In this document: positions 18,207 through 27,231 of the stretch, in pieces
Position numbering within the stretch: the stretch's first letter is position 1
How the letters are laid out: the number at the start of each line of letters is the position of its first letter
Origin: an uncultured Lachnospiraceae bacterium
GTDB lineage: Bacteria; Bacillota; Clostridia; Lachnospirales; Lachnospiraceae
Reading direction: 5' to 3'
Assembly (NCBI GenBank): GCA_910586955.1
Contig: CAJUMM010000001.1
Span: 40,720-104,719 of the forward strand
DNA length: 64,000 nucleotides
Position numbers and translations under genes: made by a program
The notes under the pieces: generated by a model
The model's input: the letters and a program-made list of their open reading frames with translations, nothing else
Told to the model about the DNA's origin: nothing
The model's database searches: none

Positions 18207-20402
18207 TCAGGCGGGGGCTTTTCTATTCCGCCAGGTTAGGAAGGTAATCCCTCCTGCCAGCAAAAGGATTCCTGCACAGAGGACCAGATAAGCTTTGATA
18301 CTGAAATAAGTGGTGACTTTGTATTCGCAGACAGAGAATGCAAGGTCGCCTTTTTTCTGCTCCCGGCCCCCTACTGTCAGGGAGCCTTTGGGGTACATGT
18401 CGCAGTTTCCCGTGTTGTAGGAGAGAAATTCCAGGCTGTCCTCCCCCTTGATATAGCCCGGGGTGATCTCCAGGGTGTAGGAGGTGGGGCCGTGGGGGAT
18501 TACCGGGTCCAGGAGAAATTCATAGGGCTTGTTTTTTTCTACCATGCCGGAGAGAAACCGATCGTTGTCGTAGAGGACGGTTCCGTCCTCCCGGGTAAGC
18601 TTTACCAGAAAGGCGGACTGGTTGTAAGGCCCCACGGTATTCACTGCCCGGACTGCAATGCGGTTGAAGGGCCGATCCGTGGTAAAGGTCTGGGTATAAA
18701 TTTGATCATAGTCCGACACATAGCCGTCTCCGCCCCCTGCGTACTGGTACTGATCCACACAGTAGCTCCGCTCTTCAATGGGGGTGTCCACCAGCTCTTT
18801 TTTGGCAAAGACCAGGAGCACCAGCAGCAGGGCCCAGGCAGCGGCGCAGCCAGGCCAGCTTTTCCCAAGTAAGGGGCCAAGGGCCGGGCTTTCCCGGAAC
18901 CGGCACAAGCCTTCTGCCAGAAGCAAAAGTCCCAGGAAGGTAAAGGTTATGCTGTATAGGGGGTTTGTCTCCCAGATCAGGTGGAAAGCCATAGCCCCCA
19001 GAAGGGTAAGCTGTACTAGGAAAGAGCCCGGCAGCTTCTTTTTAGTCCGCAGGCACCAGAAAGAGGCCAGGGCCAAGAGCCCGGTAACGAGCATCTGCAG
19101 GGCCCGGAAAATCTGGGCATAGGCGGTGACAAAGCCTGCCTTGTTTCCCAGAAGGTAATCATACAATTTGCCCTGGGTGCTGCAGCTGTTTTCCGGAAGA
19201 TAACCGTCGGTTCCGTCCGCCCAGGTATTCAGAAGCTTCCGTCCGGCCAGGGAGACAAGGCCCAGCGGCCCCGCTTCCCGTATGCGTTCCAGAAGCACTT
19301 CCTTGTCGGCGGCGATCTTCTCTTCTTTGGTGGCGAAGCCGGAGGTATACATTTCGTCCAGCTGTTCGAAGGCGCCGTCCCAGCGGGAACCCATCATAAT
19401 CCAGTGGATGACGGGAAAGCCGGTGTTTTTATAATCGAAGTTTACATAATGATCCGTAACTCTGCTCCAGAAGCCCAGAGAGAGAAGGACAGCCAGGAGA
19501 AAGGCGGCCATGGAAAGAGCATATTTCTTCCCGGTCCTTCTAAGGTACGGAAGGGCCTTCCAGAGGCCGCCGGTATTTCGCACTTTTTCCACAAGCTTAA
19601 AAGCGGCTGCCAGGAATACGGCGATCATGGCAATCATGGTGGTGGCCCGGAGCTTAAACCCAAGCACCAGAATCAGGCCAAGAGCCCCCCCTATAAGTCC
19701 CCGGTTTTGCTTTGTCCGGGCTTTGGGAAGCAGCAGATAGAGATAGAGGATTCCCATAAGGCAGGGCCTGGAACAGGTGTTGGTATAGAAATATCCGGCC
19801 CACACATAGGAGAGGGGGCAGAGGACACAGATAACCAGGTAGAAAACCCCTGTGCGCAGGCCGGCGGTTTTTTCTCCAATCCGGAAGCCCAGCCAGATAG
19901 AACCTGTGATACAGGCAATGTTTACCAGCTGGACGGCGGGCATGAAAAAGGATTCTGACACTCCGCATCTGGACAGGAGGAGCAGAAACCAGTAAGTCAG
20001 GATGGTGATAGGGTAGTTGTTGGTGTACCGGGCGAAATAACCCGTCTCATAGGTGCCGGAAATGGTGCGGGTTTTCAGCATTTCCACAGCCATGTCAAAG
20101 GTCTTTAGGGGATCGTAGCGCAGCATGGGCCGGAAGACGAAGAGGAATATAAGCTGTCCGGCGGCCAGAATCAGGATGCACAGGAGGGACAGGCGGCGCA
20201 GGTTTTTCTCTTCCTGCTTATCCAGCAGGCGCCGGATGAGAAGGAGGGCGGCCAGCAGCAGGATCACCCCTGCCAGTATGAAGAGAAAGCGGAGGGGAAG
20301 GGTATCCATGTTCCGAAGCCAGGACGAATCCCACCGCACAAAGGACCAGATGCCGGTATACAGGCAGAAAACTGCCAGCAGAAGAAAAATTAACGTGTAC
20401 AT
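18207..20402 (-). CDS. Large GT-C-like membrane protein, paralogue B
   Basis: A 731-residue protein with about a dozen helices, a soluble C-terminal domain and a last helix. It is a clear paralogue of the protein at 11714-13831. Shared landmarks are NNYPITILTYWFLLLL, RYDPLKTFDMAVEML with its loop Asp, NTWADGTDGYLPEN, FRALQMLV, and the C-terminal QIYTQTFTTDRPFN. The function is unknown; a GT-C glycosyltransferase fits best. The start at 20402 has GGGAGG 7 bases before it; a TTG 12 bases earlier overlaps that ribosome site and is rejected. Both paralogues lie against the flow of the locus and would be expressed from their own promoters. Confidence 0.7.
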   Translation of the reverse strand: MYTLIFLLLAVFCLYTGIWSFVRWDSSWLRNMDTLPLRFLFILAGVILLLAALLLIRRLLDKQEEKNLRRLSLLCILILAAGQLIFLFVFRPMLRYDPLKTFDMAVEMLKTRTISGTYETGYFARYTNNYPITILTYWFLLLLSRCGVSESFFMPAVQLVNIACITGSIWLGFRIGEKTAGLRTGVFYLVICVLCPLSYVWAGYFYTNTCSRPCLMGILYLYLLLPKARTKQNRGLIGGALGLILVLGFKLRATTMIAMIAVFLAAAFKLVEKVRNTGGLWKALPYLRRTGKKYALSMAAFLLAVLLSLGFWSRVTDHYVNFDYKNTGFPVIHWIMMGSRWDGAFEQLDEMYTSGFATKEEKIAADKEVLLERIREAGPLGLVSLAGRKLLNTWADGTDGYLPENSCSTQGKLYDYLLGNKAGFVTAYAQIFRALQMLVTGLLALASFWCLRTKKKLPGSFLVQLTLLGAMAFHLIWETNPLYSITFTFLGLLLLAEGLCRFRESPALGPLLGKSWPGCAAAWALLLVLLVFAKKELVDTPIEERSYCVDQYQYAGGGDGYVSDYDQIYTQTFTTDRPFNRIAVRAVNTVGPYNQSAFLVKLTREDGTVLYDNDRFLSGMVEKNKPYEFLLDPVIPHGPTSYTLEITPGYIKGEDSLEFLSYNTGNCDMYPKGSLTVGGREQKKGDLAFSVCEYKVTTYFSIKAYLVLCAGILLLAGGITFLTWRNRKAPA

Positions 20403-20489
20403 GTGACCTCCCAAAACGTATATTATATATAGAATAACCTAAAAAGGCAGGGGGGACAAGGGCGAATGGGGATTTTACGAAAATATATC

Positions 20490-20517
20490 TTGTGAAATTC
20501 CGATTATTTGTTATAAT
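20490..20517 (+). promoter_or_regulatory. Probable promoter for glmM
   Basis: TTGTGA (20490-20495), a 16-base spacer and TATAAT (20512-20517). It leaves a leader of about 95 bases before the glmM start. The -10 element is perfect and the -35 moderate. Confidence 0.6.
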
Positions 20518-20542
20518 AGAACTGTTAAAAACAGCCAGCTGG

Positions 20543-20580
20543 CCTTCCGGAAACAAGCCATGTATCAGGGAAGGTTTTTT
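20543..20580 (+). terminator. Hairpin with T-run in the glmM leader (possible attenuator)
   Basis: CCTTCC (20543-20548) pairs with GGAAGG (20569-20574) and is followed by six T. AAACAGC just upstream (about 20529-20535) can pair with GCTGTTT (20584-20590) on the far side. Both pairings lie between the glmM promoter and its start codon. The 6-bp stem with a 20-base loop is weak, so this may be incidental. Confidence 0.35.
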
Positions 20581-20617
20581 ACTGCTGTTTGGTGTGAATG
20601 TCTAAAAGGAGTGGATT

Positions 20618-21952
20618 ATGGGAAAATATTTCGGAACGGACGGTTTCCGCGGCGAGGCGAATGTGAAGCTGACGGTGGAGCACGCTTTTAAGGTGGGAAG
20701 GTATCTGGGATGGTACTATGGAAGGGATCACAAGGCAAAGATTGTGATTGGAAAAGATACCAGAAGAAGCAGCTATATGTTTGAGTATGCCCTGGCGGCA
20801 GGCATTACGGCTTCGGGGGCAGACGCATACCTTCTGCATGTGACCACTACCCCCAGCGTATCCTATGTGGTGCGGACGGAAGGCTTTGACTGCGGGATTA
20901 TGATTTCCGCCAGCCACAATCCCTTTCACGACAACGGGATTAAGGTGATCAACGGCCTGGGTCATAAGCTGGAGGCGGAGATTGAGGAGAAGATTGAGAG
21001 ATATATAGACGGCCAGGTGGAGGAACGTCCGCTGGCTACCGGGGCGGATATCGGGCGCACCATTGATTTTGCCGCAGGCCGCAACCGCTATATCGGCTAT
21101 CTGATCTCCCTGCCAACCCGTTCTTTCAAAAATATGCGGGTGGGCCTGGACTGCTCCAACGGCAGTGCTTCCGCCATTGCCAAGAGCGTGTTTGACGCCC
21201 TGGGAGCCAAGACCTATGTGATCAACAACGACCCGGACGGAACCAATATCAATACCAACTGCGGCTCCACCCATATTGAGGTGCTGCAGCAGTTTGTACG
21301 GGAGAAGCATCTGGATGTGGGCTTTGCCTATGACGGGGATGCGGACCGCTGTATCGCCGTGGACGAAAACGGGGACGTGGTGGACGGCGACCGGATTCTC
21401 TATGTGTGCGGCAAGTACATGATGGAACAGAACGCCCTCAGGGACAATACCATCGTCACTACGGTTATGTCCAACCTGGGCCTTTACAAAGCCTGTGACC
21501 GTATCGGCATGAAGTACGAGAAGACGGCCGTAGGCGACAAGTACGTATATGAAAATATGACCCAGAACGGCTTCCAGCTGGGCGGGGAGCAGTCCGGGCA
21601 CATTATTTTCAGCAAACATGCAACCACCGGGGACGGAATCCTCACTTCCCTGAAGATTATGGAAGTGATTCTGGAGAAGAAGACTTCCCTGGCTACTCTG
21701 GCTTCCGAGGTGAAGATTTATCCCCAGCTTCTGCAGAATCTGAAAGTGACGGATATGGATGCCACCCTGAACCATCCCGATGTGAAGAAAGCTATCGGAG
21801 AAGTGGAGGAGAAGCTGGGAAGCGAAGGCCGCATCCTGGTCCGCAAGAGCGGCACCGAGCCCTTGCTGCGGGTAATGGTGGAAGCCCTCACCGACGAGCT
21901 CTGCGAGGAGCATGTGCTGCATGTGATTAACGCTATGAAAGGGACCCTGTAA
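20618..21952 (+). CDS. glmM: Phosphoglucosamine mutase
   Basis: A 444-residue alpha-D-phosphohexomutase that converts glucosamine-6-phosphate to glucosamine-1-phosphate for UDP-GlcNAc and hence peptidoglycan. KYFGTDGFRGEAN at the N terminus, ISASHNPFHDNGIK near residue 98 (catalytic Ser), AYDGDADRC near residue 240 (Mg-binding DGDxD) and VRKSGTEPLLRVMV near residue 408 (phosphate site) are all present. Length is normal. AAAAGGAG lies 7 bases before the ATG. A nucleotidyltransferase gene follows after 28 bases. The FGTDGFRG start and length favour GlmM over phosphomannomutase. Confidence 0.93.
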   Translation: MGKYFGTDGFRGEANVKLTVEHAFKVGRYLGWYYGRDHKAKIVIGKDTRRSSYMFEYALAAGITASGADAYLLHVTTTPSVSYVVRTEGFDCGIMISASHNPFHDNGIKVINGLGHKLEAEIEEKIERYIDGQVEERPLATGADIGRTIDFAAGRNRYIGYLISLPTRSFKNMRVGLDCSNGSASAIAKSVFDALGAKTYVINNDPDGTNINTNCGSTHIEVLQQFVREKHLDVGFAYDGDADRCIAVDENGDVVDGDRILYVCGKYMMEQNALRDNTIVTTVMSNLGLYKACDRIGMKYEKTAVGDKYVYENMTQNGFQLGGEQSGHIIFSKHATTGDGILTSLKIMEVILEKKTSLATLASEVKIYPQLLQNLKVTDMDATLNHPDVKKAIGEVEEKLGSEGRILVRKSGTEPLLRVMVEALTDELCEEHVLHVINAMKGTL

Positions 21953-21980
21953 GGGAACTAAAAACAGGAGGTATGATAAG

Positions 21981-22901
21981 ATGAAAAAGACAGCACTGGT
22001 AGTGATGGCCGCCGGAATCGGAAGCCGTTTCGGGGGAGGAATCAAGCAGCTGGAGCCTGTAGGCCCCAGCGGGGAGATTATCATGGATTATTCCATCCAT
22101 GATGCCCTGGAGGCAGGATTTAACAAGGTGGTATTTATCATCCGCAAGGATCTGGAGAAGGATTTCCGGGAGATCATCGGAAACCGCATCGAGAAGCTGA
22201 CGGAAGTAGCTTATGCCTTCCAGGAGGTAGAGGATCTTCCCGGCGGCTTCAAGAACCCGGAAGGGCGTACGAAACCCTGGGGTACCGGCCAGGCGGTCTT
22301 AAGCTGCAGGGGCCTTTTAAATGAGCCCTTTGTGGTAATCAATGCCGACGACTATTACGGGAAAGAGGCTTTCGTGAAGGTACACGATTATCTGGTGCAG
22401 GATCGTCCTTCCAACGGAATGTTTGACTTCTGTATGGCAGGCTTTATTTTGGGAAATACTCTCAGTGACAACGGAGCCGTTACCAGAGGAATCTGCAAAG
22501 TGGAGAACGGCTACCTGACGGATGTAGTGGAGACTTCCGGAATTGAAAAGCTGCCGGAGGGCGGCGCTGCCGTGCCGGGTGAGGACGGAAAACTGGTGCC
22601 TGTGGATGCAAAGAGCTATGTTTCCATGAATATGTGGGGACTGACACCGGATTTCCTGGATGAGATCGAGAGGGGCTTTATTGAATTTCTGGGAAATGTG
22701 AAGCCTGGGGATTTGAAAGCCGAGTATCTGCTTCCGGGGATCATTGACGGGCTTTTGAAGAGCCAGAAGGCATCTGTCAAGGTGCTTAAGACCAATGACA
22801 AATGGTTCGGCGTAACCTACAAGGAAGATAAGCAGTCGGTAGTGGATTCTTTCAAAAAGCTCATTGCCGACGGCGTATATAAGGAAAAACTTTTTTCTTA
22901 A
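21981..22901 (+). CDS. Sugar-phosphate nucleotidyltransferase family protein
   Basis: A 306-residue protein with the nucleotidyltransferase fold. VVMAAGIGSRFGGGIKQLEPVG near residue 7 is the nucleotide-binding G-x-G-x-R...K loop, and VVINADDYYGKEAF near residue 117 carries the metal-binding Asp pair. It probably joins a sugar-1-phosphate to a nucleotide. The family is often placed near glmM, but this protein lacks the C-terminal left-handed beta-helix of GlmU, so it is not a standard GlmU. Exact sugar and nucleotide are unknown. An AGGAGG site lies about 10 bases before the ATG, and a terminator-like hairpin follows the stop. Confidence 0.8.
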   Translation: MKKTALVVMAAGIGSRFGGGIKQLEPVGPSGEIIMDYSIHDALEAGFNKVVFIIRKDLEKDFREIIGNRIEKLTEVAYAFQEVEDLPGGFKNPEGRTKPWGTGQAVLSCRGLLNEPFVVINADDYYGKEAFVKVHDYLVQDRPSNGMFDFCMAGFILGNTLSDNGAVTRGICKVENGYLTDVVETSGIEKLPEGGAAVPGEDGKLVPVDAKSYVSMNMWGLTPDFLDEIERGFIEFLGNVKPGDLKAEYLLPGIIDGLLKSQKASVKVLKTNDKWFGVTYKEDKQSVVDSFKKLIADGVYKEKLFS

Positions 22902-22913
22902 AAAGCAAAGAGG

Positions 22914-22942
22914 AAGGGCACCCCGAAGGCGGTGCCCTTTAA
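22914..22942 (+). terminator. Stem-loop terminator after the nucleotidyltransferase
   Basis: AAGGGCACC (22914-22922) pairs perfectly with GGTGCCCTT (22931-22939) around an 8-base loop. Only three T then AAAAA follow, so intrinsic termination to the right may be weak. Confidence 0.65.
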
Positions 22943-22955
22943 AAACAGGTGAAGT

Positions 22956-24680
22956 ATGAAAACGAAGAAGAAAAATCTGCTCTCTTACTATGGGCCTTAT
23001 AAAGGGCTTTTGGCTCTGGATCTTTTGTTCGCCATGACCGGAGCAGGGGTGAGCCTTTCTATTCCCCTGATTGTCCGCTATATAACCAACCAGGTGATTT
23101 ATGAGGAGAGCGGCGCAGCATGGAATACGATTGTTTCCTTAAGCGTTCTGATGCTGGGGCTTCTGGCTTTGGAGCTGGCCTGCAATTTCTATATTACCTA
23201 CTGGGGCCATATGATGGGCGCCAGGATGGAATACGGGATGCGGAGCGAGATCTTTGAACACTACCAGAAGCTGTCCTTTGCCTTTTACGATAACCAGAAG
23301 GTGGGACAGCTTATGTCCAGGGTGACCAACGATCTCTTTGAGATTACGGAGCTTCTGCACCACGGGCCGGAGGACGTGGTTATCTCCCTGATTAAAATAT
23401 TGGGAGCCATTGTCATTCTCTGGCAGATCAATCTGAAGCTGACTCTGGTGGTGGCGGCTTTTTTGCCTTTTATCTTCTGCTTTGCCCTGTATCTCAACAA
23501 AAAGATGAAATGGGTTTTTAAGCAGAACCGGGCCCGGATGGCGGATATCAACGGGCAGATTGAGGACAACCTGTCGGGAATCCGGGTGGTCAAATCCTTT
23601 GCCAACGAAGAGATTGAGCTTCAGAAATTCCAGCAGGGGAACAGCCGGTTCCTGGAGTCCAAGCGGAACAATTATCTCTATATGGGCACTTATCATTCCG
23701 TATTGAATGCCATGCTCACGGGGGTTACCATTGGGGTGGTGCTGGTGGGAGCCAGGCTCATCACCACCTCGGCCATGAAGGTGACGGATCTCATTACCTT
23801 TCTTTTGTACGTGGCAAATTTTACGGAGCCGGTAAAGAAGCTTATTAACTTTACTGAGCAGTTCCAGAACGGATATTCCGGTTACACCCGGTTCCGGGAA
23901 ATCATGGAGATAGAGCCGGATATTGGGGACGGCAGGAATGCGTTACCTCTCCGGGATGTGAAGGGAGAGGTGGAATTTGAAAATGTGTCCTTCCGGTATG
24001 AAGAACACACGGAGGTTGTGCTGGACCATGTGAACCTGAAGGTGGAGGCAGGCAGCTATGTAGCCCTGGTGGGTTCCTCAGGAGGCGGAAAGACAACCCT
24101 GTGCAGCCTGATTCCCCGGTTTTATGATGTGACATCGGGCAGTGTGCGGATCGACGGCCGGGATGTGCGGGATGTGACCCTAAAAAGCCTTCGGGAGAAT
24201 ATCGGGATCGTCCAGCAGGACGTGTATCTCTTTGCGGGGACGGTGATGGACAACATTCTCTACGGAAGGCCCGGGGCTTCCCGGGAGGAAGTGGTAGAGG
24301 CGGCCCAAAGTGCCAATGCCCATGAGTTTATTATGGAGCTTCCTAAGGGGTATGACACGGATATCGGGCAGCGGGGGGTGAAGCTCTCCGGCGGGCAGAA
24401 GCAGAGATTGTCCATAGCCCGGGTATTCCTGAAAAATCCCCCTATCCTGATCTTTGATGAGGCCACCTCCGCCCTGGACAATGAGAGCGAACGGGTGGTG
24501 CAGGAGTCCCTGGAGCATCTGGCCCGGAACCGGACCACCTTTGTCATTGCCCACCGGCTGTCTACCATCCGCAATGCCCAGAGAATCCTGGTGCTGACGG
24601 AGCACGGCATCGAGGAAGAAGGAACCCATGAGGAACTGATGGCCCTTCACGGCGTCTATGAGAAACTGTATAATATGTGA
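22956..24680 (+). CDS. ABC transporter, fused permease and ATPase (exporter type)
   Basis: A 574-residue half-transporter with a six-helix membrane domain (residues about 1-310) and a C-terminal ATPase. GSSGGGKTTLCSLIPRF near residue 373 is Walker A, LSGGQKQRLSIARV near residue 476 the signature, ILIFDEATSALD near residue 496 Walker B and IAHRLST near residue 527 the H-loop. It resembles MsbA/YwjA-like exporters of lipids or drugs and should work as a homodimer because no partner half is adjacent. The next gene starts 13 bases later. Substrate is not readable from the sequence. Confidence 0.88.
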   Translation: MKTKKKNLLSYYGPYKGLLALDLLFAMTGAGVSLSIPLIVRYITNQVIYEESGAAWNTIVSLSVLMLGLLALELACNFYITYWGHMMGARMEYGMRSEIFEHYQKLSFAFYDNQKVGQLMSRVTNDLFEITELLHHGPEDVVISLIKILGAIVILWQINLKLTLVVAAFLPFIFCFALYLNKKMKWVFKQNRARMADINGQIEDNLSGIRVVKSFANEEIELQKFQQGNSRFLESKRNNYLYMGTYHSVLNAMLTGVTIGVVLVGARLITTSAMKVTDLITFLLYVANFTEPVKKLINFTEQFQNGYSGYTRFREIMEIEPDIGDGRNALPLRDVKGEVEFENVSFRYEEHTEVVLDHVNLKVEAGSYVALVGSSGGGKTTLCSLIPRFYDVTSGSVRIDGRDVRDVTLKSLRENIGIVQQDVYLFAGTVMDNILYGRPGASREEVVEAAQSANAHEFIMELPKGYDTDIGQRGVKLSGGQKQRLSIARVFLKNPPILIFDEATSALDNESERVVQESLEHLARNRTTFVIAHRLSTIRNAQRILVLTEHGIEEEGTHEELMALHGVYEKLYNM

Positions 24681-24693
24681 GGATACCTGATTT

Positions 24694-25593
24694 ATGGAAA
24701 TCAATTTAAAACGCCCGGAGCTGGAAGACCGGGAGCTGATCAACGGATATTTGAAATATGCGGATACAAGAAGCTGCGAGATGACCTTTGCCAACAGCTA
24801 TCTCTGGTCCAGGCATTACGACACGGGCTTTGCCATTGTGGAGGATATGCTGGTCTTCGGGAATACGGCAGGAGATACTTCCTTCACCTTTCCGGTGGGG
24901 CCTGGGGATGAGAAAAGAGCGGTGGATGCCCTGATGGCGTACTGTGAGGAGAAAGGGGTCCCCTTCCAGCTTCACAATATCACGGAGGGGGATTTTGCCA
25001 AGCTGGAGCAGTTTTATCCCGGGGAACTGTCTATTGCCTATGAGCGGGACTATGCGGATTATGTGTATGAGACAGAGAAGTTAAGCCGTCTTTCCGGGAA
25101 GAAATACCACAGCAAAAAGAATCATGTGAATAAATTCAAAGCCATGTATCCCGACTGGAGTTATGAACCTATCACAAAGGACAATGTGGAGGAGTGCTTC
25201 CAGATGGCTCTGCGCTGGCGGGAGCTCAACGGCTGTGAGGAGGACGAGGAGAAGCATGCGGAGATCTGTGTAGCCTTAAATTTCCTGCGGCTCTTTGAGG
25301 AACTGGAAATGAGGGGCGGCGCCCTGCGTGTAAACGGAGAGATTGCGGCATTTACCATCGGGGAACCTGTGGGGAAGGACACTCTGGTGGTTCACATTGA
25401 GAAGGCTTTTGCAGATGTCCAAGGAGCCTACACCATGATCAACCAGCAGTTTGCGGAACATGAAGGAGCAGGCTTCACCTATCTGAACCGGGAGGAAGAC
25501 ATGGGTGAGGAAGGGCTTAGACAGGCAAAGATGTCGTATAAACCTGTATTTCTGATCGAAAAAGGGGTTGTAAGAAGAAAAACTCTCCTGTAA
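24694..25593 (+). CDS. DUF2156 protein (GNAT-fold, lysyl-phosphatidylglycerol synthase C-domain-like)
   Basis: A 299-residue soluble protein of the DUF2156 group, related to the cytoplasmic aminoacyl-lipid transferase half of MprF. SCEMTFANSYLWSRHY near residue 27, KKYHSKKNHVNKFK near residue 133 and MINQQFAEHEGAGFTYLNREEDMG near residue 248 are typical. There is no membrane part, so it is not a complete MprF. The true substrate in stand-alone members is not established; an aminoacyl-tRNA dependent or acyl-CoA dependent acyl transfer is possible. It sits between an ABC exporter and hisC in one direction, with short gaps. Confidence 0.8.
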   Translation: MEINLKRPELEDRELINGYLKYADTRSCEMTFANSYLWSRHYDTGFAIVEDMLVFGNTAGDTSFTFPVGPGDEKRAVDALMAYCEEKGVPFQLHNITEGDFAKLEQFYPGELSIAYERDYADYVYETEKLSRLSGKKYHSKKNHVNKFKAMYPDWSYEPITKDNVEECFQMALRWRELNGCEEDEEKHAEICVALNFLRLFEELEMRGGALRVNGEIAAFTIGEPVGKDTLVVHIEKAFADVQGAYTMINQQFAEHEGAGFTYLNREEDMGEEGLRQAKMSYKPVFLIEKGVVRRKTLL

Positions 25594-25624
25594 GATAGAA
25601 AGAGCGGCAAAAGAGGAGAAGACA

Positions 25625-26713
25625 ATGAAAAAATTTGAGGCAAATATTCGGAAGGTGACCCCCTATACACCGGGAGAGCAGCCCCATGAACCGGATATGA
25701 TCAAGCTGAATACCAACGAGAATCCCTATCCCCCCTCCCCGGAGGTGGCACGGGCTTTGAAAGAGATGGACCCGGAGCGTCTGCGGCTGTATCCGGACCC
25801 TTCCTCTTCCGTCCTGGTGGAAGCCCTGGCCGGTTTTTATCACAGAAAGCCGGAGGAGATTTTTGTGGGCGTGGGCTCGGATGATGTGCTGGCTATGGCT
25901 TTCCAGACCTTTTTCCAATCGGAAAAGCCCATTTTGTTTCCCGATATTACCTATTCCTTCTATCCGGTATGGGCAGAGCTTTTCCGGATACCCGGGAGAA
26001 GCCCGGCTCTTGATGAGGAGTTCCGGATAGTGAAGGAGGATTATTTCGGGGAAAACGGCGGAATCGTGTTCCCTAATCCCAATGCGCCTACCGGGGTTTA
26101 TATGGAGCTTGCGGAAGTGGAGGAAATCCTGCAGCATAATCCGGAGGTAATTGTTATTGTGGATGAGGCCTATGCAGACTTCGCAGGCCCTTCCGCCATG
26201 GAACTGGTGGATCGGTATGAAAACCTGCTGGTGGTGCAGACCTTTTCCAAGTCCCGGTCCATGGCAGGCATGCGCATCGGGTTTGCCGTGGGAAATCCGG
26301 TGCTGATCCGGTATCTGAATGATGTGAAATATGCCTTTAACTCCTACACCATGAGCCAGGCGGCTCTGGAGCTGGGAGCAGCGGCCGTGAGGGATGAAAG
26401 GTATTTTAGGGAAACTCTTAAGAAGATTACGGAGGTCCGGGAGCGGACGAAGAGGGAACTGGCGGGACTTGGCTTTACGTTTCCCGATTCCAAAGCCAAT
26501 TTTATCTTTGCTTCCCATGAAAGCTGTCCTGCAGAGGAACTGTTTGAGGCCCTTAAGGCAGAGCGCATCTATGTGCGCCACTTTCAGGGGCCCCGGATTG
26601 GAAATTACCTGAGGATTACCGTAGGCACGGAGGAACAGATGGCGGCCTTGCTGGCATTTTTGAGAGATTACCTGGAGAAGGATTCAGGAAAACGGAGGAA
26701 AAGGGATTCATGA
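25625..26713 (+). CDS. hisC: Histidinol-phosphate aminotransferase
   Basis: A 362-residue fold-type I PLP enzyme. LNTNENPYPPSPEV near residue 28, FPNPNAPTGVYM near residue 146, VDEAYADFAG near residue 179 and TFSKSRSMAGMRIGF near residue 204 (the Lys in FSKS binds PLP) match HisC. It catalyses the transamination of imidazole-acetol phosphate in histidine synthesis. It is not next to other his genes, so it may be a second copy or act on related phospho-substrates, including aromatic keto acids. The next gene starts inside its stop codon region (ATGA overlap). CobD-type decarboxylases are related but less likely. Confidence 0.85.
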   Translation: MKKFEANIRKVTPYTPGEQPHEPDMIKLNTNENPYPPSPEVARALKEMDPERLRLYPDPSSSVLVEALAGFYHRKPEEIFVGVGSDDVLAMAFQTFFQSEKPILFPDITYSFYPVWAELFRIPGRSPALDEEFRIVKEDYFGENGGIVFPNPNAPTGVYMELAEVEEILQHNPEVIVIVDEAYADFAGPSAMELVDRYENLLVVQTFSKSRSMAGMRIGFAVGNPVLIRYLNDVKYAFNSYTMSQAALELGAAAVRDERYFRETLKKITEVRERTKRELAGLGFTFPDSKANFIFASHESCPAEELFEALKAERIYVRHFQGPRIGNYLRITVGTEEQMAALLAFLRDYLEKDSGKRRKRDS

Positions 26714-27219
26714 CAGAGACATTGGTACAGTGGTTTGTGGAAACTTTAGGAGGAAGTGCGGCAAAGGAACTGATTATTTTCATCATTTCCATGATCCCCA
26801 TTCTGGAGCTCAGGGGAGGACTGCTGGCGGCAGGCCCTGCATTCCTGGATGTGGAGATGTGGAGGGCAATTCCTATCTGTATCGTAGGGAATTTGATTCC
26901 GGTGCCTTTTATTCTGCTGCTGATTACAAAAATTTTCAGCTGGCTGAAAGGGACGAAGCTCTTCCGCCCTATGGTGGAGAAGCTGGAGCATAAGGCCATG
27001 AGCAAGAAGGATAAGATCGAAAAATATGAGTTCTGGGGACTTTTGTTTTTTGTAGGGATTCCCCTGCCGGGAACGGGAGCCTGGACGGGATCCCTCATTG
27101 CGGCCCTGCTTGGCATTAAATTTAAAAAGGCTTTCCCGGCGGTGATTCTGGGGGTTCTTTTGGCGGCGTTCATTATGACGATCCTGTCGTATACGATTTT
27201 GGGTACAATCTTTGGTTAA
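26710..27219 (+). CDS. Small multi-drug export family protein (COG2426)
   Basis: A 169-residue membrane protein with about four to five hydrophobic segments. ELIIFIISMIPILELRGGLLAA near residue 19 and FFVGIPLPGTGAWTGSLIAALLG near residue 113 are the repeated, re-entrant-looking halves of the family, distantly like DedA proteins. The family name rests on thin evidence and the substrate is unknown. It overlaps hisC by four bases, with GGAGG upstream of its ATG, and lies four bases before the lipid kinase gene region, so the three are probably co-expressed. Confidence 0.8.
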   Translation: MTETLVQWFVETLGGSAAKELIIFIISMIPILELRGGLLAAGPAFLDVEMWRAIPICIVGNLIPVPFILLLITKIFSWLKGTKLFRPMVEKLEHKAMSKKDKIEKYEFWGLLFFVGIPLPGTGAWTGSLIAALLGIKFKKAFPAVILGVLLAAFIMTILSYTILGTIFG

Positions 27220-27231
27220 GAGGTGAGGTTC

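Noticed and set aside
20579..22084. A 501-codon open frame opposite glmM
   Set aside because: It is the complement of a highly conserved gene with no plausible motif; composition of glmM codons keeps the reverse frame open.
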